Shown here: positions 40,165 to 46,416 of the stretch, in pieces | Numbering within the stretch: the first letter of the stretch is position 1 | Layout of the letters: each line of letters starts with the position of its first letter | Assembly (NCBI GenBank): GCA_016179105.1 | Contig: JACOSB010000052.1 | Coordinates: 1 to 57,101, forward strand | Reading direction: 5' to 3' | Origin: Candidatus Acetothermia bacterium | GTDB lineage: Bacteria > Bipolaricaulota > Bipolaricaulia > RBG-16-55-9 > DRXL01 | Length of the DNA stretch: 57,101 nucleotides | Made by a program: the position numbers and the translations under genes | Notes under the pieces: generated by a model | What the model was told of the DNA's origin: nothing | The model's database searches: none | What the model saw: only the letters and a program-made list of their open reading frames with translations

Positions 40165-40836
40165 ATGGAACAGCCACAACAAGAGCGCTCCGGTTCGCTG
40201 CGTCGATTGGTGGCGGACTGGGCCTCTGACCGCGAGACTTTCCGAGTGCGCTGGAGCAAGGCCATGATGTGGATCTTCCTGCTGGGGGATTCGTTCGTCT
40301 TCGGTAGTTTCTTATCGGCGTACGCGGCCACCCGCATTGCGGCCACGGCTCCTTGGCCCAATACCGGAGAAGTCTTCGCCCTGCATGTCGGCGGAGCGGA
40401 GATCCCGCTCTTGTTGGTCGCTATTATGACGCTCATTCTGCTCAGCAGCGGCGCGACCATGACGCTCGCCGTGATCTATGGGCTGCGCCATGATCAAAAG
40501 AGAGCCGCGATGTGGACGGGGCTGACGGCCCTGCTCGGCGCGATCTTCGTGAGCCTTCAGGCAGTGGAATGGACGAACCTGATCCGGGAGGGAGCGCGGC
40601 CCTGGACCAACCCCTGGGGCGCTCCGCAGTTCGGGGCCAATTTTTTCATGCTGACGGGCTTCCATGGAATGCACGTGACGATCGGGGTTTTATTGCTCTC
40701 GATTATCGCTCTGCGCACCTCTCGTGGCGTGTATGAGCAGAAACGTGACTATCTGTCTGTAGAACTCGTCGGGCTCTACTGGGGCTTCGTGGACCTCGTT
40801 TGGGTTTTTCTCTTCCCTTTTTTCTATCTGTTCTAG
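40165..40836 (+). CDS. Cytochrome c oxidase subunit III-like protein, second copy
   Basis: 223 residues. MMWIFLLGDSFVFGSFLSAY, LLVAIMTLILLSSGATMTLA, LLGAIFVSLQAVEWTNLIRE, GANFFMLTGFHGMHVTIGVL and LYWGFVDLVWVFLFPFFYLF. The FLxTGFHGxHVxIG and YWxFVDxVWxxxF motifs are typical subunit III. AAGGAGG precedes the ATG. This copy resembles caa3-type subunit III more than the preceding one. Confidence 0.87.
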   Translation: MEQPQQERSGSLRRLVADWASDRETFRVRWSKAMMWIFLLGDSFVFGSFLSAYAATRIAATAPWPNTGEVFALHVGGAEIPLLLVAIMTLILLSSGATMTLAVIYGLRHDQKRAAMWTGLTALLGAIFVSLQAVEWTNLIREGARPWTNPWGAPQFGANFFMLTGFHGMHVTIGVLLLSIIALRTSRGVYEQKRDYLSVELVGLYWGFVDLVWVFLFPFFYLF

Positions 40837-40857
40837 GTTCTCGAGGAGATTCACACC

Positions 40858-41529
40858 ATGAATAAGCAAGAACATAAACATATATCGATCGGTACGTGTC
40901 TTAAAGTTTGGGGATTTATCGTCGCGCTCGTGGCGCTCTCGTACGTTGTCTTCCTCCTGCAAATTGAGCCCTTATGGCTGCGGCGCGTGATTTTCATCGC
41001 CATCGCGCTCCTGCAAGCGGTCTTAAGCGTGACGTATTTTATGCAGCTGCGCGCGGAGCGACCCGGCCTTGTCTATGCCATTGTGCCGCCCGTCTCTCTG
41101 CTCTTGGCTTTAGTGATCTTTGGCTTGAGCGAGGGAGATTATGTGTGGGGTGTCCGGCAAACGCATCAATGGTTAACGACCGGAAAGCCTGTCATAGAAG
41201 AACCGGACAAAAACGGGGGGACGACAAATCCCATCGAAAAAGGGATGCAATTGGCTCAGTCCAACGGCTGTCTTAGCTGTCATAGCGTGACGGGAGAAAA
41301 GATCGTCGGCCCCAGTTGGAAAGGACTCTATGGCAGTCCACAAGAGCTGGAAGGGGGCACTACAGTCACAGCCGATGAAGCCTATTTGAAAGAATCTATC
41401 GTTAACCCTGGTGCCAAGATCGTGAAAAGTTTCCCAAACGTCATGCCGCCGTATAAAACTCTCAACGAGGAGCAGCTCGACGCGATCATCGCGTACATCA
41501 AGAGCCTCTCTTCGGGAGGAAGTAAGTAG
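40858..41529 (+). CDS. Cytochrome oxidase subunit IV fused to a C-terminal cytochrome c domain
   Basis: 223 residues. The N-terminal 90 or so are subunit-IV-like, with three helices (VWGFIVALVALSYVVFLLQI, VIFIAIALLQAVLSVTYFMQ, AIVPPVSLLLALVIFGLSEG). After a polar linker comes a class I cytochrome c: GMQLAQSNGCLSCHSVTGEK (heme-binding CLSCH), IVGPSWKGLYG, and the Met ligand in NVMPPYKTLNEEQLDAIIAY. In the known caa3 oxidases the c domain sits on subunit II. The fusion places an electron donor next to the CuA site of this oxidase. Starts 21 bp after coxC. Confidence 0.9.
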   Translation: MNKQEHKHISIGTCLKVWGFIVALVALSYVVFLLQIEPLWLRRVIFIAIALLQAVLSVTYFMQLRAERPGLVYAIVPPVSLLLALVIFGLSEGDYVWGVRQTHQWLTTGKPVIEEPDKNGGTTNPIEKGMQLAQSNGCLSCHSVTGEKIVGPSWKGLYGSPQELEGGTTVTADEAYLKESIVNPGAKIVKSFPNVMPPYKTLNEEQLDAIIAYIKSLSSGGSK

Positions 41530-41534
41530 AGAAG

Positions 41535-42443
41535 ATGTTAAAATTTCTGGCACTGTTGACGACGATCGCTGTCTTTCTTTTGCTTTTAGTAGGCGGAGTC
41601 GTGAGCGGCACCGGCTCCGGGCTCGGTTGTCCTGACTGGCCCTTGTGCCACGGGAAGCTCATCCCCGACTTTACGAACCCAGAGGTCGCGATCGAGTGGA
41701 GCCATCGCTTGGTGGCGGCGCTGGCTGGCTTTCTAGTTTTAGTGAGCGCGATCGTCGCTTGGCGTCAGGGGATGAAAATGCTCTCGGCGCTCTCCTTGGT
41801 ATTAGTTATCATACAAGCGGGTTTAGGAGGGCTGACCGTGAAGCTAGAGCTGACATCACCCGAAGTGACGACGGCGCACTTGGCTGTAGGGCTCGGGCTC
41901 TTCGCGACGATGGTCATCATCACCGCATTGGCCTTTCGCGCCTCGCGCACATCGCAGTATTCAGTCATCGCGAACGCTGGGTTTTCACAACTGTTGCTGG
42001 TTTCGACATTCATTGTTTACATTCAGATGCTGATCGGCGGCTACGTGCGGCACACCGGCGCGGGCTTGGCCTGTCTCGATTTTCCGTTGTGTAATGATCA
42101 AGGCAATCCGGCCGGCGTGGGGCTGCAGCTTCTGCACCGTATGATGGGAGTCGTGGCAGCTTTGCTCATTGGCTGGCTCGCGATGAAAGCCTCAAAGATG
42201 AAGCAGCCTCGGTCTGTGATTATGCTCGCGCACGGAGCTTTTGGGCTGGTCTTGGTGCAGATTTTGCTCGGAGCGATGAGCGTCTGGACCCAATTGCAAG
42301 TGCACGTCACGACGACGCACTTGGCCGTCGCGGCGGCGATCCTCGCTCTCTTAGTGACGCTCTGCGTGAAAACTTTCGGCACCCGGGTAGTAGCGGCTAC
42401 GGGGGAGTCAGTCTCGCCTAAATCTGAAAAGGCGGTCGCCTAA
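41535..42443 (+). CDS. ctaA: Heme A synthase
   Basis: 302 residues, eight helices arranged as two similar halves. Each half has a cysteine pair (GCPDWPLCHGK and CLDFPLCNDQ) and heme-ligand histidines in IEWSHRLVAALAGFLV, VTTAHLAVGLGL, LLHRMMGVVAALLIGW and VTTTHLAVAAAILA. It oxidises the C8 methyl of heme O to make heme A. The symmetric cysteine pairs are the fully duplicated form. Only 5 bp from the preceding gene. Confidence 0.94.
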   Translation: MLKFLALLTTIAVFLLLLVGGVVSGTGSGLGCPDWPLCHGKLIPDFTNPEVAIEWSHRLVAALAGFLVLVSAIVAWRQGMKMLSALSLVLVIIQAGLGGLTVKLELTSPEVTTAHLAVGLGLFATMVIITALAFRASRTSQYSVIANAGFSQLLLVSTFIVYIQMLIGGYVRHTGAGLACLDFPLCNDQGNPAGVGLQLLHRMMGVVAALLIGWLAMKASKMKQPRSVIMLAHGAFGLVLVQILLGAMSVWTQLQVHVTTTHLAVAAAILALLVTLCVKTFGTRVVAATGESVSPKSEKAVA

Positions 42444-42444
42444 G

Positions 42445-43332
42445 ATGGAAGCCGTTAATACGTTCAATCGCCAAACATTCTCGGACTATCTTTCATTGAC
42501 TAAGCCGCGCATCACGCTATTAGTTTTATTGACAACGCTCGCAGCCATGTATTTAGCTGCTCATGGGTTACCCGATCTCTGGCTCGTCTTTTTCACTCTC
42601 TTAGGAACAGGGTTGGCCTCGGCCTCGGCGGCGGTGCTCAATTGTTATATCGACCGGGACATTGACACGCGGATGACGCGCACGCGTAATCGTCCGCTGC
42701 CCGCAGGGCGGCTCAAGCCAGAGTCGGCGCTGATCTTTGGCATTTTGCTCCAAGTGCTCTCGTTCATTGTTTTGGTACTCTCTGTAAACTGGCTGGCGGC
42801 GCTCTTGGCGCTGGCGGCCAATGTTTCGTATGTGGGGGTCTATACGCTCTGGCTCAAGCGCACGACGCCGCGCTGCACTGAAATTGGCGGAATCGCGGGA
42901 GCGTTACCCCCGGTCATCGGCTGGGCCGCGGTGACCAACCACATCGGCGTCGAGGCTTTGATTCTGTTTGCGCTGATGTTTCTCTGGCAGCCTCCTCATT
43001 TCTGGGCGCTTGCACTGTTTCGGACAGAAGAGTTTCGACAGGCGAATTTGCCCATGCTGCCGGTCGTACGCGGGCCTGCAGTGACGAAGAACTATATCTT
43101 ACTGTATGCAGCAGCGATGCTGCTCATTTCACTCCTGCTCTACCCCTTAAAAATCGTCGGCTTTGGGTATTTGATAGGAGCAACCGTACTCGGTCTAGGC
43201 TTTGTCGCTTTAGCCATGCTCAATATGAAGGCATCATCGGGCGACCGCCAAGCGAAGCAACTCTTCTTTTACTCGATGGCTTATCTCAGCTTGCTCTTCA
43301 TCGCGATGGTACTGGACTGTCAATGCAAGTGA
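42445..43332 (+). CDS. ctaB: Protoheme IX farnesyltransferase (heme O synthase)
   Basis: 295 residues, UbiA-type. TKPRITLLVLLTTLAAMYLA, the prenyl-diphosphate Asp motif NCYIDRDIDTRMTRTRNRPL, YTLWLKRTTPRCTEIGGIAG, WQPPHFWALALFR and a last helix ending LLFIAMVLDCQCK. It farnesylates protoheme to heme O. Directly follows ctaA. The last 61 bases are found again, diverged, at 43952-44006 and 44594-44654. Confidence 0.95.
   Translation: MEAVNTFNRQTFSDYLSLTKPRITLLVLLTTLAAMYLAAHGLPDLWLVFFTLLGTGLASASAAVLNCYIDRDIDTRMTRTRNRPLPAGRLKPESALIFGILLQVLSFIVLVLSVNWLAALLALAANVSYVGVYTLWLKRTTPRCTEIGGIAGALPPVIGWAAVTNHIGVEALILFALMFLWQPPHFWALALFRTEEFRQANLPMLPVVRGPAVTKNYILLYAAAMLLISLLLYPLKIVGFGYLIGATVLGLGFVALAMLNMKASSGDRQAKQLFFYSMAYLSLLFIAMVLDCQCK
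43272..43332 (+). repeat. ctaB 3' end, copy 1 (in the gene)
   Basis: Encodes SMAYLSLLFIAMVLDCQCK-stop. Compared with copy 3, five of seven changed codons are synonymous. Confidence 0.9.
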
Positions 43333-43414
43333 GCGACCCTTCTTGGCTCTACGATAGTCTTATCTTGCATGCCGAGCGAGCCCTACGCGATGCAATAGTA
43401 CTCTTACGGGTATC

Positions 43415-43522
43415 ATGAACTTCTGGGTGATCGGGACCATTTTGGGCATCATTGTGATGGTAGTCGCTGGTATTATAGTGATGATGGTCTATCGCAGTGA
43501 CGATCCTTCACGGCGACCGTAA
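43415..43522 (+). CDS. Very small single-helix membrane protein
   Basis: 35 residues: MNFWVIGTILGIIVMVVAGI, then IVMMVYRSDDPSRRP. One helix with a positively charged C-terminal tail, so N-out or a simple anchored miniprotein. It follows ctaB by 82 bp in the same direction, and small one-helix subunits occur in heme-copper oxidases. The ribosome-binding site is weak. It lies inside the first ctaB-bounded cassette. Confidence 0.45.
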   Translation: MNFWVIGTILGIIVMVVAGIIVMMVYRSDDPSRRP

Positions 43523-43529
43523 ATTGCGC

Positions 43530-43943
43530 TCAACGCAGATAGTGCAACATCCCATAGACAATCAAGCCGGTGATCGAGACGTACATCCAGATCGGGAATG
43601 TGATACGTGCGATCTTTTTATGCCGGATGAAATCGCCTCGCAGGGCGCGGGAGATCGTGATGAGCGCCAAGACGGGCGTGACGGCTGCTAACGGGGTGTG
43701 CGTCCCCAAAATCAACAAATAGATCGGGCGGAAGGGTCCCGTGTAAGGCGTGGGGCCGGTCATAGCATAGCGAATGACATAGAGAACGAGAAAGAGCACC
43801 GAAAGCCCGAACGCCGTCACCATACAACGTTGGTGATCTTTTTTGCGTCCCTGTTTGATAAAGAAAAGCCCTGCCGAGAGAAAAATAGCACTCAACAAAT
43901 TGAGAAGGGCATTTGCTGTCGGGATCCACTCGATCCAGTTCAT
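43530..43943 (-). CDS. DUF420 membrane protein (CtaM-like)
   Basis: 137 residues with four helices: ALLNLLSAIFLSAGLFFIKQ, VTAFGLSVLFLVLYVIRYAM, YLLILGTHTPLAAVTPVLAL and ITFPIWMYVSITGLIVYGML. Conserved DUF420 residues include H-Q-R and YxIR-xxxG, HTPLAAVTPVLALIT and the C-terminal GxxxYxMLHYL. Members are linked to oxidase biogenesis (CtaM). Opposite strand to the cox operon. Its start codon lies 8 bp from a stray ctaB 3' end and has no recognisable ribosome-binding site. Confidence 0.88.
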   Translation of the reverse strand: MNWIEWIPTANALLNLLSAIFLSAGLFFIKQGRKKDHQRCMVTAFGLSVLFLVLYVIRYAMTGPTPYTGPFRPIYLLILGTHTPLAAVTPVLALITISRALRGDFIRHKKIARITFPIWMYVSITGLIVYGMLHYLR

Positions 43944-43951
43944 CGTGCGAA

Positions 43952-44006
43952 CTCAACTTTCAGCCTACTCTTCATCGCGATGGTTCTCGATTGTCAGTTC
44001 AAATAG
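43952..44006 (+). repeat. ctaB 3' end, copy 2 (stray)
   Basis: Encodes FSLLFIAMVLDCQFK-stop (TAG). The changes from copy 1 are mostly at third codon positions. No ctaB body precedes it. Confidence 0.85.
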
Positions 44007-44036
44007 CCAAAAAAGTTGGGAACGATCGCAAGCGCT

Positions 44037-44258
44037 TTAATGGACGTGATGCTGAGCGATGAGGCGTCGTATCTTTGGCACTAGCTCACGAGGGACTTCG
44101 ATGGTTGCCTTAGTCGGGTCTTCAAAAGGTGCTTCATCTTCTGCCAAAGCCTCGGCCTCTGTTTGTGTCTCATAATGGGCGAGAACGCGTTTCACACGCT
44201 CCTCATCCCATCCCTGCGGAAGCTGCTGATTAATTTTCTTTTTTGGTTTTTTGTTCAT
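44037..44258 (-). CDS. Antitoxin-like protein
   Basis: 73 residues: basic start (MNKKPKKKINQQLPQGWDEE), then RVKRVLAHYETQTEAEALAE, DEAPFEDPTKATIEVPRELV and PKIRRLIAQHH. The pattern (GWDEERVxxVLxHYExQTxxEAxAEDExxFEDP) is one I know from antitoxins paired with DUF4258-type toxins. Its ATG overlaps the toxin stop by 4 nt. Toxin first, antitoxin second, the reverse of most pairs in this window. Confidence 0.78.
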   Translation of the reverse strand: MNKKPKKKINQQLPQGWDEERVKRVLAHYETQTEAEALAEDEAPFEDPTKATIEVPRELVPKIRRLIAQHHVH

Positions 44259-44548
44259 CGTTTTCTTTTCCTTTGTCTACGGCGTTTGTATGCAGCGAGT
44301 GGTTTACCACGAAGTTCGTAAGCAGTAATTACAAACGTCCTCCCTGATCTCGCCTCAGGTACGTAGATGATCTTCAAATATCGTCCTGCTTGAGTTCGCC
44401 CGATGGCAACGCGTGCTCCTTCGTAACCAAGCCGATCCTCACCCGACTTCGCCAAGACTTCAGAAACTTCATCTTCAGTGACTCCATGCTTATAGATATG
44501 CGGCATTCCGGTTGTCGGATCGAGATAGAATCGAACACCTGGCTTCAC
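44255..44548 (-). CDS. DUF4258-type putative toxin
   Basis: 97 residues: VRFYLDPTTGMPHIYKHGVT, EDEVSEVLAKSGEDRLGYEG, RVAIGRTQAGRYLKIIYVPE and TFVITAYELRGKPLAAYKRR, ending in a basic tail. This is the BrnT/RelE-like DUF4258 pattern (HxxxHGVxEDEVxEVL, GRxxxGRYLxIIY, FVITAYE). Predicted to be an mRNase. The pair occupies one cassette between ctaB 3'-end copies 2 and 3. Confidence 0.8.
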   Translation of the reverse strand: MKPGVRFYLDPTTGMPHIYKHGVTEDEVSEVLAKSGEDRLGYEGARVAIGRTQAGRYLKIIYVPEARSGRTFVITAYELRGKPLAAYKRRRQRKRKR

Positions 44549-44593
44549 AAGGACATTTTAGTGAGCTCCCTAGGAAGACGCAACTCTACTTCT

Positions 44594-44654
44594 CTCGATG
44601 GCTTATCTCAGTTTTCTCTTCATCGCGATGGTCTTGGACTGTCAGTGTGAGTGA
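44594..44654 (+). repeat. ctaB 3' end, copy 3 (stray, distal)
   Basis: Encodes SMAYLSFLFIAMVLDCQCE-stop. It ends 1 bp before the stop codon of the convergent gene at 44656, so it probably marks the original ctaB end. Confidence 0.9.
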
Positions 44655-44655
44655 A

Positions 44656-45417
44656 CTATTTCACCTGAAATCCCTTGGGGAAGAGATCGCCCCGATAGAC
44701 AAACGGAGTTCTCTGCCCCGAACGCACCGCTCCGATCAGTTCACTTTGCTGAGTTAGTAATTCCGTCGGTTGGCTGCCTCCGGTAAGCAGCAAACGCTCC
44801 GCTGTTGACTCTTTCCCGTCAGCGACAAGCTGCACCGGAGCGAGCCGACTGAGTTTTCCCTCAACGACGACTCCAGCCAGAGGGATGAGACCGGCGATCT
44901 CTAACTCGGCCTTCCCAGCGAGTTGATAGAGACGAGGAAGAAGTAGGATATGGCTAAGGACCTCATCTTCCAACACCGCCCACGTCTTCGTCGTCTGCAG
45001 AGTCTTTTCTTCAGGAGTACCACTGGGAACTTTCTCACGTCGCACTCTCGCCTGCCCTCCTGAAATGCTCGCTTGCCCATGAATAAAAGTGATCGAATTG
45101 CTGCCCGGCGGCTCCTCGACCATCTGGAGGACGGTGTAGCTCATGGGTTTGTAGTCCAAAGACAAGCGCAGGACAGCGCTCACGCGTTCTTCCAATTTTT
45201 GGGGGACACGCACATATCCCTCGCTGGTCAATTGAAGGGCGTCGCCGGATTGGGTCAGTGTAAACACTTCACGCCCCGAGATTTGTCCCATTTCAGCCAC
45301 CCAAATTCCTCGGCTGAGCACGGAGATTTGTGGTTGGGTTTGGGCATACCCTAGGCTGCCAATCGACAGACTTACGATTCCCAAAAGCAGCCATCGCTTG
45401 ACGCTGCGTTTTCTCAT
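44656..45417 (-). CDS. Exported protein sharing a domain with the anti-sigma factor
   Basis: 253 residues. Signal peptide (VKRWLLLGIVSLSIGSLGYA), then IWVAEMGQISGREVFTLTQS, VSAVLRLSLDYKPMSYTVLQ, and at the end FVYRGDLFPKGFQVK. The FTLT, DYxPxxYxV and YRxDLxPxG segments occur in the same order in the exported part of the anti-sigma factor at 12016-13200. Function is unknown; a sensor or ligand-binding role outside the membrane fits both. A LytTR-type operator lies 70 bp upstream and the LytTR gene is the next gene upstream. Confidence 0.75.
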   Translation of the reverse strand: MRKRSVKRWLLLGIVSLSIGSLGYAQTQPQISVLSRGIWVAEMGQISGREVFTLTQSGDALQLTSEGYVRVPQKLEERVSAVLRLSLDYKPMSYTVLQMVEEPPGSNSITFIHGQASISGGQARVRREKVPSGTPEEKTLQTTKTWAVLEDEVLSHILLLPRLYQLAGKAELEIAGLIPLAGVVVEGKLSRLAPVQLVADGKESTAERLLLTGGSQPTELLTQQSELIGAVRSGQRTPFVYRGDLFPKGFQVK

Positions 45418-45486
45418 AAAAACCCTCCTCGAATCTGTGATTCGTCAACAGGATAAACCGCTCAGTGCAACAAAAGAAGAGTTTTG

Positions 45487-45521
45487 GGATAAATGGGATT
45501 ACGCCGAGATAAGCGGCAAGC
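45487..45521 (-). promoter_or_regulatory. Candidate LytTR operator upstream of the 44656 gene
   Basis: On the minus strand two half-sites, CGCTTATCTC and CATTTATCCC, occur as direct repeats with a 20-bp period. The 35-bp block matches 46223-46257 at 27 of 35 positions. Confidence 0.55.
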
Positions 45522-45544
45522 TGATGGAAATCAACGGTTAACGG

Positions 45545-46192
45545 TTAAAGCCGACTACCAAGCTGGGCTTCTACTTTGGCTTTGTAGCGTCGGCTCAGCG
45601 TGAGTTTCGTTCCGTCGTTCAAATGAACGTGGTACTCCCCATGGAACCAGGGCTGCAGCTCTTTCACTCGATTGAGATTCACGATCATACTGCGATGAAT
45701 GCGCGCAAAGTTTCTTTGATCTAAGCGCTGCTCCAGCATGCTCAGTTTCTCGCGCAGACGATAAACTTCAGGACCTGCGTGGATTTGCACATAGTTGCCC
45801 TTCGCCTCAATCCAGTCGACCTCGGTATGGAGTAAAATAAAACCCAGGCTCATTGTGCCGTGCATGATCAGCCAACGTTTCCAACCCAGATTCCGGAGAT
45901 GAAGGCGTTTCTCTAAAGTCCAAACCAAAGGCACGAGCAGCATCATGGCATAGACGGTTAACAACACATACCCAGCGCTTAGCCAAACGGACCACTCTTT
46001 GGGAATGTGAGACTCACAATTTGTGGCGATACACCAAAAGTGAGGGATGATCTCTTGTAGGGCGAATGTCAACCCTATCAGCGTGAAAATGCCTACGAGC
46101 CAGAGCCATCTGCGCCAATCACTCCAATCTTGTCGAAGCGTTTCCATGATTTTTGTTTCTATCTCAGCTCTCAACTTGGCCTGATCCAGCAT
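45545..46192 (-). CDS. Membrane-bound LytTR-type transcription regulator
   Basis: 215 residues. Three hydrophobic segments (WLWLVGIFTLIGLTFALQEI, WLSAGYVLLTVYAMMLLVPL, WLIMHGTMSLGFILL) come before the LytTR DNA-binding domain. This has VDWIEAKGNYVQIHAG, REKLSMLEQRLDQRNFARIH, RSMIVNLNRVKELQPWF and GTKLTLSRRYKAKVEA. The start of the LytTR domain seems a little short, directly abutting the third helix. Such proteins bind paired direct repeats and bend DNA. Paired repeats precede both this gene and the neighbouring 44656 gene, so it probably regulates both. Confidence 0.9.
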   Translation of the reverse strand: MLDQAKLRAEIETKIMETLRQDWSDWRRWLWLVGIFTLIGLTFALQEIIPHFWCIATNCESHIPKEWSVWLSAGYVLLTVYAMMLLVPLVWTLEKRLHLRNLGWKRWLIMHGTMSLGFILLHTEVDWIEAKGNYVQIHAGPEVYRLREKLSMLEQRLDQRNFARIHRSMIVNLNRVKELQPWFHGEYHVHLNDGTKLTLSRRYKAKVEAQLGSRL

Positions 46193-46222
46193 AGCACTTC
46201 TAGCTACGACAAGAAAAGCGCG

Positions 46223-46257
46223 AGGGATAAACGGGCTTATGGAGAGATGAACGGCGA
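46223..46257 (-). promoter_or_regulatory. Candidate LytTR operator upstream of the LytTR gene
   Basis: Half-sites CGTTCATCTC and CGTTTATCCC on the minus strand, 20-bp period. CCGTTCAT and CCGTTTAT fit 8 of 9 positions of the published LytTR half-site consensus (W-M-M-GTT-N-R-K) as I recall it. Lies 31-65 bp before the start codon. Confidence 0.6.
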
Positions 46258-46356
46258 GATCACGGAGTGAGCTGGCTGAAGCTAGTCTTTAGGGTTTTGT
46301 CTCTTCCTCAAGACAGTCATTTTTTTATCTCTAAATGAGCGTTTTTGCCAAGGGGC

Positions 46357-46385
46357 TTGACATTTGTCCAGGCTTCGCGCACAAT
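46357..46385 (+). promoter_or_regulatory. Promoter of the M24 peptidase gene
   Basis: Perfect -35 TTGACA (46357-46362), 17-nt spacer, -10 CACAAT (46380-46385), 31 bp before the start codon. Confidence 0.6.
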
Positions 46386-46416
46386 CGTGGCGATACCGAG
46401 GTGAATTTTAAGGCCC

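Noticed and set aside
43333..44655. An integrase-driven genomic island behind ctaB
   Set aside because: No recombinase or phage gene lies in either cassette; only the duplicated ctaB ends point to insertion.
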